Shown here: positions 1 to 4,703 of the stretch, piece by piece
Position numbering within the stretch: the stretch's first letter is position 1
Layout: each line of letters starts with the position of its first letter
NCBI GenBank assembly: GCA_050256015.1
Contig: JBFWIL010000187.1
Coordinates: forward strand, 1-5,268
Length of the DNA stretch: 5,268 nt
DNA from: JBFWIL01 sp050256015
GTDB lineage: Bacteria; Bacteroidota; Bacteroidia; Bacteroidales; Prolixibacteraceae
Direction of reading: 5' to 3'
Translations under genes and position numbers: made by a program
Notes under the pieces: model-generated
What the model saw: only the letters and a program-made list of their open reading frames with translations
Databases searched by the model: none
Told to the model about the DNA's origin: nothing

Positions 1-437
1 TCGGTTTCAAAAGGCAAAATGGTAAACATCTCATCAACCCAGGCACGGATCTGTTTGATCCGGCGGGTCTTCCAGGCCCATATTTTGGGAGAAATATAAT
101 AGTACACGCGGATACCGTGCTTTTTGGCAAATTGGGCCATACGGAGGTTAAAACCGGGATAATCGACCAGGATGAGAACATCGGGCCGGAAGCGGATCAG
201 ATCTTCCCGGCAGACCAGCAGGTTTTCCCGGATGCTTCGAAGATTCAGCAGAACCGGAATAAAACCCATAAAAGCCATCTCCCGGTAATGTTTTACCAGC
301 TGCATCCCCGCCTGTTCCATCAGTTCCCCCCCAAATCCCCGGACGCAGGCCCGGGGGTCAAGACCTCTCAGCGCACTGATCAGTCCGGAGGCATGCAGAT
401 CGCCGGAAGCTTCACCGGCTACGAAATAATAACGCAT
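1..437 (-). CDS. lpxB: Lipid-A-disaccharide synthase LpxB, N-terminal part (3' end outside window)
   Basis: LpxB is a GT19-family glycosyltransferase. It joins UDP-2,3-diacylglucosamine and lipid X (2,3-diacylglucosamine 1-phosphate) into the tetra-acylated lipid A disaccharide 1-phosphate at the cytoplasmic face of the inner membrane. I translated the 145 complete codons present; the family is usually about 370-390 residues, so over half is missing beyond position 1. Visible hallmarks are AGEASGD at residues 7-13, the FGG of the RGFGG segment at 33-37, MGF at 57-59, DYPGFN at 92-97 and YYISPKIWAWK at 113-123, all typical of LpxB N-terminal domains. The ATG at 437-435 is chosen because the protein then begins as family members do, a few residues before AGEASGD. 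It starts 1 nt after the surE stop (TGA-T-ATG), so translation is probably coupled to surE; no strong Shine-Dalgarno site is visible. The frame is intact. The gene implies a Gram-negative cell making lipid A. Confidence 0.96.
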   Translation of the reverse strand, partial: MRYYFVAGEASGDLHASGLISALRGLDPRACVRGFGGELMEQAGMQLVKHYREMAFMGFIPVLLNLRSIRENLLVCREDLIRFRPDVLILVDYPGFNLRMAQFAKKHGIRVYYYISPKIWAWKTRRIKQIRAWVDEMFTILPFET

Positions 438-438
438 A

Positions 439-1200
439 TCAGAATTCCCAGCTTTTCATTTGACGGAGCGTTTCCCTGCAGGTCATGTCTACACTCACCG
501 GAACCACAGCTACCTTTCCGTTTTCCAGGGCATATACATCCGTTCCCTCAACATCAGGCTCAAAGTTGCGGAAAGAACCGGCCAGCCAGTAATAATCGCG
601 CTGACGGGGGTCGGTACGCCGTTCCACTTCCTCCACCCACTTGCCGGCAGACTGCCGGCAAATTTCCATTCCTTTCACCTCTCCCTTCGGAATATTAACA
701 TTCAGGCAGGTAAAAACGGGCAATCCTTTTTCTGCCACCTTCTGAAAGATCCTGGCCACCCATAGCTTGGCCCGGCTGAAGTCGGCTTCCGGATCCGCGT
801 CGCAGAGTGAAAAGCCCATTGAAGGAATACCGTGCAGGCACCCTTCCATGGCTGCCCCCATGGTTCCCGAATACACCACACTGACCGAGGAATTAGACCC
901 GTGATTAATGCCCGAAACCACAAAATCAGGATGCCGGCCCAGCAGGTGGTTAAAAGCCACCTTGACACAATCCACCGGCGTCCCGCTGCACAGATAACGA
1001 AGACAACCGGATTCGTCATCAACTTTTCTCACGCGCAGGGGCTTGTCTACCGTGATGGCATTGGACATACCCGACATGGCCTGTTCGGATGCAATTACAA
1101 CCACATCTCCGAAAAGACACATCACATCGGTCAGCTCTTTCAGTCCTTTTGCATAAAATCCGTCGTCATTTGTAATCAGGATCAGCGGGCGGTCTTCCAT
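439..1200 (-). CDS. surE: 5'/3'-nucleotidase SurE
   Basis: SurE is a cytoplasmic, divalent-metal-dependent phosphatase that dephosphorylates 5'- and 3'-nucleoside monophosphates; some members also act on short polyphosphate. The 253-residue product matches the usual length. Motifs in order are ITNDDG at residues 9-14 with the metal-binding Asp pair D12-D13, SGMS at 43-46 with the metal-site Ser, GTPVDCV at 73-79, SGINHGSN at 96-103 with the metal-binding Asn99, and YSGTMGAAMEG at 110-120. The loop between SGINHGSN and YSGT reads SSVSVV instead of the more common GDDVL-type sequence, a local variation that leaves the metal ligands intact. The ATG at 1200 lies about 11 codons before the first motif, as expected. 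No strong Shine-Dalgarno site precedes it. It follows the oxidoreductase gamma gene by 73 bp with a promoter-like motif in the gap, so it probably has its own transcript, shared with lpxB. SurE beside LpxB is an arrangement I know from Bacteroidales genomes. Confidence 0.97.
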   Translation of the reverse strand: MEDRPLILITNDDGFYAKGLKELTDVMCLFGDVVVIASEQAMSGMSNAITVDKPLRVRKVDDESGCLRYLCSGTPVDCVKVAFNHLLGRHPDFVVSGINHGSNSSVSVVYSGTMGAAMEGCLHGIPSMGFSLCDADPEADFSRAKLWVARIFQKVAEKGLPVFTCLNVNIPKGEVKGMEICRQSAGKWVEEVERRTDPRQRDYYWLAGSFRNFEPDVEGTDVYALENGKVAVVPVSVDMTCRETLRQMKSWEF

Positions 1201-1212
1201 AATATATCACAT

Positions 1213-1250
1213 TTATCCGGCCACAAAGATAAGTCAAAGCCAGCGGATAA
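1213..1250 (-). promoter_or_regulatory. Candidate surE-lpxB promoter: TAnnTTTG motif flanked by inverted repeat
   Basis: On the minus strand, 1231-1224 reads TATCTTTG, an exact match to the Bacteroidota -7 consensus TAnnTTTG. It lies in the 73 bp gap before surE and would give a leader of roughly 15-20 nt. No good TTG -33 element is visible at the usual distance. The motif sits inside a 7 bp inverted repeat, TTATCCG at 1213-1219 and CGGATAA at 1244-1250, separated by 24 bp. The repeat may be an operator or chance. The call rests on motif match and position only. Confidence 0.45.
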
Positions 1251-1273
1251 CCTCCCGTTTTCCCGGAATCCTG

Positions 1274-1831
1274 TCAGCCTTTTGGCGTTAATACCAGCTC
1301 CACCTGCTCCATGCCGGCCTCTATCGCCTTCAGGTTCATGGGAATCAGCCGGTGATGCCGTTCGGGAAGCGATTTCTCCAGTCCCTTTCGAATACTTTCT
1401 GTCTGAACAACAGGCCTGGCCTTCAAATACGCACCCAGTACCACCATATTAAAAGTCTTTACATTACCCATATCAGCCGCTATCTTTGTCCCCTCAATCC
1501 TGTATACAGTAATATCAGTCCGGGAAGGCGGATGCACAATGCCGTTGGGATCATAGAGCAGTATACCTCCCGGCTTCACCGTTTTCTCGAATTTGTCCAT
1601 CGATTGCTGGTTAAGGATAATAGCCGCATCAAACTCATGCAACACCGGCGAGCTAACCCGGTTATCACTCAGTATCACGGTAACATTGGCTGTTCCGCCA
1701 CGCATCTCAGGACCGTAAGAAGGGAACCAGCTTACCTCCTGTCCCTGCATCACCCCGGAATAAGCCAGGATTTTTCCCATGGAAAGAACTCCCTGTCCGC
1801 CAAATCCGGCTATTATTATTTCTTCTGTCAT
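1274..1831 (-). CDS. 2-oxoacid:ferredoxin oxidoreductase, gamma subunit (Vor/Kor type)
   Basis: This is the gamma subunit of a four-subunit 2-oxoacid:ferredoxin oxidoreductase, which converts a 2-oxoacid plus CoA to acyl-CoA, CO2 and reduced ferredoxin in the cytoplasm. The 185-residue length is normal for a stand-alone gamma subunit. The N-terminus has the family's GFGGQG loop at residues 9-14, and SYGPEMRGGTAN follows at 38-49, matching the conserved SYGPEMRGG signature. The start at 1831 places GFGGQG eight residues in, as expected. The gene follows the beta stop by 11 bp with only a weak purine-rich site (GAAG) before the ATG, so it is the last gene of the ferredoxin-alpha-beta-gamma operon. 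No terminator hairpin with a T-tract is visible after its TGA. Common names include KorC, PorG and VorC-like; sequence alone does not settle the symbol. A substrate cannot be read from this subunit. Confidence 0.93.
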   Translation of the reverse strand: MTEEIIIAGFGGQGVLSMGKILAYSGVMQGQEVSWFPSYGPEMRGGTANVTVILSDNRVSSPVLHEFDAAIILNQQSMDKFEKTVKPGGILLYDPNGIVHPPSRTDITVYRIEGTKIAADMGNVKTFNMVVLGAYLKARPVVQTESIRKGLEKSLPERHHRLIPMNLKAIEAGMEQVELVLTPKG

Positions 1832-1842
1832 CGTCTTCAGCT

Positions 1843-2640
1843 TTATTGTTTCACAGCATATTTCCCGGGAGCATCCTTTTCAGCATCTTTCAGGTCTCCG
1901 GGCGGATAAAAGGGAAACATGTTCTCCTCCATCCACCGGTTAGCTTCAACAGGTGTACAACGCCATCCGGAATTACAGGTTGAAACCACTTCCACGAACG
2001 AGGTTCCTTTTTTATCCATTACATTCTGAAAAGCCTTTTTAATGGCTTTCCTGCATTTTCGCACGGTTGCCGGCGTATGAACCGACTGGCGGGTGACATA
2101 GGATGTCCCCGGTAGCCTGGCAATCAGCTCGGTGATCTTCAGCGGATAACCGTTTCTTTCCACATCCCTGCCGCCCGGGCTGGTAGTGGTCACCTGCCCG
2201 AGCAGTGTCGTGGGAGCCATTTGTCCGCCGGTCATCCCGTAAATGGCATTATTGATGAAGATGACCACCATATTTTCGCCCCGGTTACAGGCATGCATAA
2301 TTTCAGAAGCTCCGATGGATGCCAGGTCACCGTCTCCCTGATAGGTAAAGACAAGCTTATCCGGATTAACCCGGGAAATACCGGTTGCAATAGCCGGAGC
2401 CCGGCCGTGAGCCGCCTCCTGCCAGTCCACATCAATGTAATTGTACGCAAACACCCCGCACCCTACAGGAGAAACCCCGATTGTACGGTCTGTGATCCCC
2501 AGGTCTTCAATCACTTCAGCCAGCAGACGGTGCACCACACCGTGGCTGCAACCCGGACAGTAATGCATGGTGTTTCCAAGCAGCAGCGATGGTTTTTCAT
2601 AGACCCGGTTTTCCGGTTGAATAATTTCCTTGATATCCAT
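1843..2640 (-). CDS. 2-oxoacid:ferredoxin oxidoreductase, TPP-binding beta subunit
   Basis: This subunit carries the thiamine pyrophosphate half-site and a proximal [4Fe-4S] cluster. The TPP motif is GDGDL at residues 102-106, followed about 25 residues later by NN at 130-131 and YGMTGGQ at 134-140, the Mg/TPP signature of the family. Four cysteines fit the expected cluster ligands: C28 and C31 in CPGCSHG, C61 in VGCG and C222 in STCNSGW. The length of 265 residues is slightly shorter than many KorB/PorB proteins (about 280-300) but contains all core motifs. The ATG at 2640 lies 3 nt after the alpha TAG and is served by a strong GGAGG inside the last codons of alpha, so the two genes are translationally linked. 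The closest named families are the VorA/KorB/PorB beta subunits; with a VorB-type alpha partner, a branched-chain 2-oxoacid enzyme is favoured. No symbol is given because naming of this subunit varies between substrates. Confidence 0.95.
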   Translation of the reverse strand: MDIKEIIQPENRVYEKPSLLLGNTMHYCPGCSHGVVHRLLAEVIEDLGITDRTIGVSPVGCGVFAYNYIDVDWQEAAHGRAPAIATGISRVNPDKLVFTYQGDGDLASIGASEIMHACNRGENMVVIFINNAIYGMTGGQMAPTTLLGQVTTTSPGGRDVERNGYPLKITELIARLPGTSYVTRQSVHTPATVRKCRKAIKKAFQNVMDKKGTSFVEVVSTCNSGWRCTPVEANRWMEENMFPFYPPGDLKDAEKDAPGKYAVKQ

Positions 2641-2643
2641 GAA

Positions 2644-3738
2644 CTATCCTCCAATCAGTTTATTTTCCAAAGCTTCCACCACCTCTCCAGGGGTGGGAAT
2701 GATTCCTCCCATTCGTCCGTAATGTTCTACAGGAACCGGCCTGCCGGTACTGAATACGGCCAGTTTTACATCTTCAATCATCTGACCGGCATTCATCTCC
2801 ACGGTCAGGAATCCTTTCACCCTCCCGGCCAGTTCGGCCACCGGTTTCTCCGGAAAAGGAAAGAGGGTCACCGGCCGGAGCAGTCCCACCTTCAGACCCT
2901 TTGCCCGCCCCAGTTCCACGGTTTTCTGACAAATCCGTGCCGAAGATCCGAAAGCCACCAGAATATAATCGGCATCCTCACACTGTTGCATTTCATAGCG
3001 TACTTCCTCCTGCTCCATGCGATGGTATTTCTCCTGAAAACGGAAATTATTCTCTTCCATACGCTCCGGGTTCAGTTCCAGGGATGTGATGATGTTCCTC
3101 CCGCGTCCGTCCTTCTTTCCCCGGGAGGCCCAGCTTCCGTATCTGACTTCCACCTCTGTCTCGTTAAGCCTGGGAAAGAATTCGCCCAGTTCAACCTTTT
3201 CCATCATTTGTCCAATGACCCCGTCGGTCAGTATCATGGCCGGATTCCGGTATTTAAAAGCCAGCTCAAAAGCCAGCCCGACAAAATCATACATTTCCTG
3301 TACAGAGGCCGGTGCCAGTACGATCAGGCGGTAATCGCCGTGACCTCCTCCCTTGGTCGACTGAAAATAATCGGCCTGGGAAGGCTGTATGGTTCCCAGA
3401 CCGGGTCCTCCCCGCTGTACGTTCACGATCAGACAGGGCAGTTCGGCACCGGCGATATAGGATATTCCCTCGGCCATCAGACTGATTCCCGGACTGGAAG
3501 ACGAGGTCATGACCCGTTTTCCGGTTCCGGCAGCCCCGTACAGCATATTGATGGCGGCCACCTCGCTTTCGGCCTGCAACACCACCATGCCTGTTTCCTT
3601 CCAGGGCTCCCGGGCCATCAGGGTTTCCATTACCTCCGACTGGGGTGTGATCGGGTAACCAAAATATCCGTCGCAGCCGCAGCGGATAGCTGCTTCGGCG
3701 ATGACCTCGTTCCCTTTCATTAATCTTAATTCTCCCAT
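2644..3738 (-). CDS. vorB: 2-oxoacid:ferredoxin oxidoreductase alpha subunit, VorB type (3-methyl-2-oxobutanoate dehydrogenase subunit)
   Basis: This is the alpha subunit of a CoA-dependent 2-oxoacid:ferredoxin oxidoreductase, probably oxidising 2-oxoisovalerate and related branched-chain oxoacids to acyl-CoA. Residues 8-11 (KGNE) and the YPITPQSE block at 28-35 with Thr31 open the pyrimidine-binding domain. ESE at 57-59 includes the conserved acidic residues, and TSSSSPGISLMAEG spans 78-91. The stretch RGGPGLGTIQPSQADYF at 109-125 is the form I associate with VorB; 2-oxoglutarate enzymes usually have RGGPSTG-type sequence there. The C-terminal part (about 240-364) corresponds to the transketolase C-terminal-like domain. 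The length of 364 residues is typical of VorB and no frame break is seen. The annotated ATG at 3738 has only a weak AAAAAGAG site; Met7 at 3720, with GGGAG 11 nt upstream, is an alternative start. Its last codons provide the Shine-Dalgarno for beta. Substrate specificity is inferred. Confidence 0.92.
   Translation of the reverse strand: MGELRLMKGNEVIAEAAIRCGCDGYFGYPITPQSEVMETLMAREPWKETGMVVLQAESEVAAINMLYGAAGTGKRVMTSSSSPGISLMAEGISYIAGAELPCLIVNVQRGGPGLGTIQPSQADYFQSTKGGGHGDYRLIVLAPASVQEMYDFVGLAFELAFKYRNPAMILTDGVIGQMMEKVELGEFFPRLNETEVEVRYGSWASRGKKDGRGRNIITSLELNPERMEENNFRFQEKYHRMEQEEVRYEMQQCEDADYILVAFGSSARICQKTVELGRAKGLKVGLLRPVTLFPFPEKPVAELAGRVKGFLTVEMNAGQMIEDVKLAVFSTGRPVPVEHYGRMGGIIPTPGEVVEALENKLIGG
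2648..2652 (-). promoter_or_regulatory. Shine-Dalgarno of the beta subunit inside the alpha coding end
   Basis: The minus strand reads GGAGG at 2652-2648, 7 nt before the beta ATG. It is formed by the last two Gly codons of alpha (GGA GGA) directly before the TAG stop. It is the best-spaced strong ribosome site among the oxidoreductase genes and fixes the beta start. Ribosomes finishing alpha would pass through it, which would favour matched alpha and beta synthesis. Confidence 0.75.
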
Positions 3739-3773
3739 CTCTTTTTACTTATTTTGTTCTGATTCCGAAACAT

Positions 3774-3998
3774 TCACTTCCTGACGCGGTATACCGTGAT
3801 GCAGGTATCGGGACACACCACCGCACAGTTGGAACAGCCAATGCAAAGCTCCGGCTTTTCCATAAAAGAATAATGATACCCCCGGCTGTTCACCTGTTTG
3901 TTCTGCCCCAGTACCTGTTGCGGGCATGCCTCCACGCAAAGGCCGCAGCCCTTACATTCTTCCGTATCTACCACTACTGCTCCGATTACTTTTGCCAT
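3774..3998 (-). CDS. 2x[4Fe-4S] ferredoxin-type delta subunit of the 2-oxoacid oxidoreductase
   Basis: This 74-residue bacterial-type ferredoxin has two complete cluster motifs: C15-x2-C18-x2-C21-x3-C25-P and C52-x2-C55-x2-C58-x3-C62-P. C25 and C62 would each complete the opposite cluster, as usual in 8Fe ferredoxin folds. Between them is a longer loop (about 26 residues, containing RGYHYSF) like those in oxidoreductase delta subunits, rather than the shorter spacing of minimal clostridial ferredoxins. It is the first gene of the operon, 35 bp ahead of alpha, so it most likely carries electrons from the beta-subunit cluster to free ferredoxin. An extra cysteine, C66, follows the second motif. 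The ATG at 3998 is preceded only by a weak purine stretch (GAGAAAA). The upstream gap contains a candidate promoter and palindrome. An independent soluble ferredoxin is less likely given the operon context. Symbols such as korD or vorD are used for this role but are not assigned here. Confidence 0.93.
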   Translation of the reverse strand: MAKVIGAVVVDTEECKGCGLCVEACPQQVLGQNKQVNSRGYHYSFMEKPELCIGCSNCAVVCPDTCITVYRVRK

Positions 3999-4077
3999 GG
4001 TTTTCTCGTATAAAATAGGTAATCAATATTGTTTTCCTTGTTTGTTTTTCCCTTCCGGCGCCAGCCCCGGACAGGCA

Positions 4078-4115
4078 CAAAACTACCCCAATCCCCCAGG
4101 TCTGCCCGCAACAAA
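4078..4115 (-). promoter_or_regulatory. Candidate promoter of the oxidoreductase operon
   Basis: On the minus strand, 4085-4078 reads TAGTTTTG, an exact match to the Bacteroidota -7 consensus TAnnTTTG. Upstream, TTTG at 4115-4112 and TTG at 4111-4109 are possible -33 elements; the nearer leaves a 23 bp spacer, longer than the usual 19-21. Transcription from here would give a leader of about 70-75 nt before the ferredoxin ATG. The -33 candidates lie inside the palindrome at 4107-4122. The call is supported by motif and position only. Confidence 0.5.
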
Positions 4116-4122
4116 TGTTGCG
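4107..4122. promoter_or_regulatory. Perfect palindrome, candidate Crp/Fnr-family operator
   Basis: The sequence CGCAACA-AA-TGTTGCG is a perfect inverted repeat with 7 bp arms and a 2 bp centre. Read as GCAAC-N4-GTTGC it has the 5-4-5 geometry typical of Fnr-like binding sites, although the bases differ from the classical TTGAT-N4-ATCAA. It lies 3 bp after the stop codon of a Crp/Fnr gene and over the -33 region of the candidate promoter for the next operon. A 2-nt loop and no following T-tract argue against a terminator. That the adjacent regulator binds here is inference. Confidence 0.5.
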
Positions 4123-4125
4123 AAA

Positions 4126-4689
4126 TCAAATGCTGTTCAGGATGCGGGTAAAAATGTTCCGGTGTATCCCCAGATAAGAGGCCACATGCTGCCGCTGAAC
4201 CCGAGAAACGATTTCACTGTGCTCCCGCATAAAATTCCGAACCCGCTGGGAAGCGGAAAGCGATTGCAGGGAATGTACCCGTTTCAGGGCCATGATATAA
4301 CTCTCCTCTGCCATGATCCGGGCCATCCGTTCAAATTCCGGATTATCAAGCAGCTGTTCATATTCTTCCCGCTCAATGCAGATCAGTTCCGAATCTTCAT
4401 AAGCCCGGATTGATTCGGGCGACTTCCTCCCGGAAACAAAGGTCTCGTGACTGCTAACAATGCTGTTGTCAGGCGTATAATAAAAACGGGAAATCCATTC
4501 CTTACCGTTCTCGGCAAGATAGGTAGCCACCATCAATCCGTTAAGCAACAAGCCCATTCGCCGGTTCTGCTCCCCATATTCCACAAAATGTTTTCCCTTC
4601 TGCAAAAGGATGGGATCTCTTCCGGAAAAAAGCTCCCTGAGCTGGTTAAGCGTCTGCCGGTATCCCGAAATCAACTTGTTTTCATACAT
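4126..4689 (-). CDS. Crp/Fnr-family transcriptional regulator
   Basis: This 187-residue protein has an N-terminal cyclic-nucleotide-binding-like beta-barrel (about residues 20-110), a dimerisation helix (about 111-140) and a C-terminal winged-helix DNA-binding domain (about 145-187). Family signs are the barrel segment GLLLNGLMVATYL (46-58) and a HTH of RQHVASYLGIHRNIFTRIL (166-184), resembling the IASYLGIT..SLSR form common in Bacteroidota. It is shorter than E. coli Crp or Fnr, but short members are usual in this phylum. The only cysteine is C104, so an Fnr-type [4Fe-4S] sensor is excluded. The Arg-Ser pair that holds the cAMP phosphate in Crp is not evident in the FVSGRKSPESIRA region, so cAMP is also unlikely; the signal is unknown. 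It begins 14 bp after the aminotransferase stop, suggesting co-transcription. It may regulate the adjacent oxidoreductase operon, since a palindrome lies directly downstream of its stop codon. Confidence 0.93.
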   Translation of the reverse strand: MYENKLISGYRQTLNQLRELFSGRDPILLQKGKHFVEYGEQNRRMGLLLNGLMVATYLAENGKEWISRFYYTPDNSIVSSHETFVSGRKSPESIRAYEDSELICIEREEYEQLLDNPEFERMARIMAEESYIMALKRVHSLQSLSASQRVRNFMREHSEIVSRVQRQHVASYLGIHRNIFTRILNSI

Positions 4690-4692
4690 GAT

Positions 4693-4697
4693 CTCCT
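4693..4697 (-). promoter_or_regulatory. Shine-Dalgarno of the Crp/Fnr gene
   Basis: AGGAG at 4697-4693 on the minus strand lies 3 nt before the ATG at 4689, in the 14 bp gap after the aminotransferase stop. The spacing is tight, but it is the only strong site nearby and it supports the annotated start. The short gap leaves no room for a separate promoter outside the upstream gene. Confidence 0.65.
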
Positions 4698-4703
4698 TTT
4701 ATG

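Noticed and set aside
117..698. A 193-codon plus-strand frame over lpxB and the end of surE
   Set aside because: It overlaps two recognised genes on the other strand, and its proline- and histidine-rich translation has no family resemblance.
1201..1273. Search for a terminator or small RNA between the gamma gene and surE
   Set aside because: No GC stem followed by a T-tract is present on the minus strand; only the promoter-like motif and its flanking inverted repeat are visible.
832..1452. A 206-codon plus-strand frame spanning surE, the gap and the gamma gene
   Set aside because: It is an antisense shadow in the opposed codon register of surE, has low-complexity composition and no domain, and overlaps two confidently identified genes.
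2221..3723. A 500-codon open reading frame on the plus strand opposite the beta and alpha subunit genes
   Set aside because: Its codons are exactly opposite those of the minus-strand genes, so it stays open simply because those genes avoid TTA, CTA and TCA codons over this stretch. Its translation is rich in His, Pro, Ser and Gln with no recognisable domain, and both opposite genes are strongly conserved families.
3745..3939. A 64-codon minus-strand frame overlapping the ferredoxin gene
   Set aside because: It lies in another frame of the ferredoxin gene, which has both complete cluster motifs; the overlapping translation shows no domain.
4054..4071. Possible hairpin TCCGG-N8-CCGGA in the leader of the oxidoreductase operon, considered as attenuator or terminator
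   Set aside because: The arms are only 5 bp in a CCGG-rich genome, no T-tract follows on the minus strand, and no known riboswitch architecture is visible.
4107..4122. The palindrome considered as the terminator of the Crp/Fnr transcript
   Set aside because: The stem has a 2-nt loop and is followed on the minus strand by GGCAGACC rather than a T-run, so it does not fit an intrinsic terminator.
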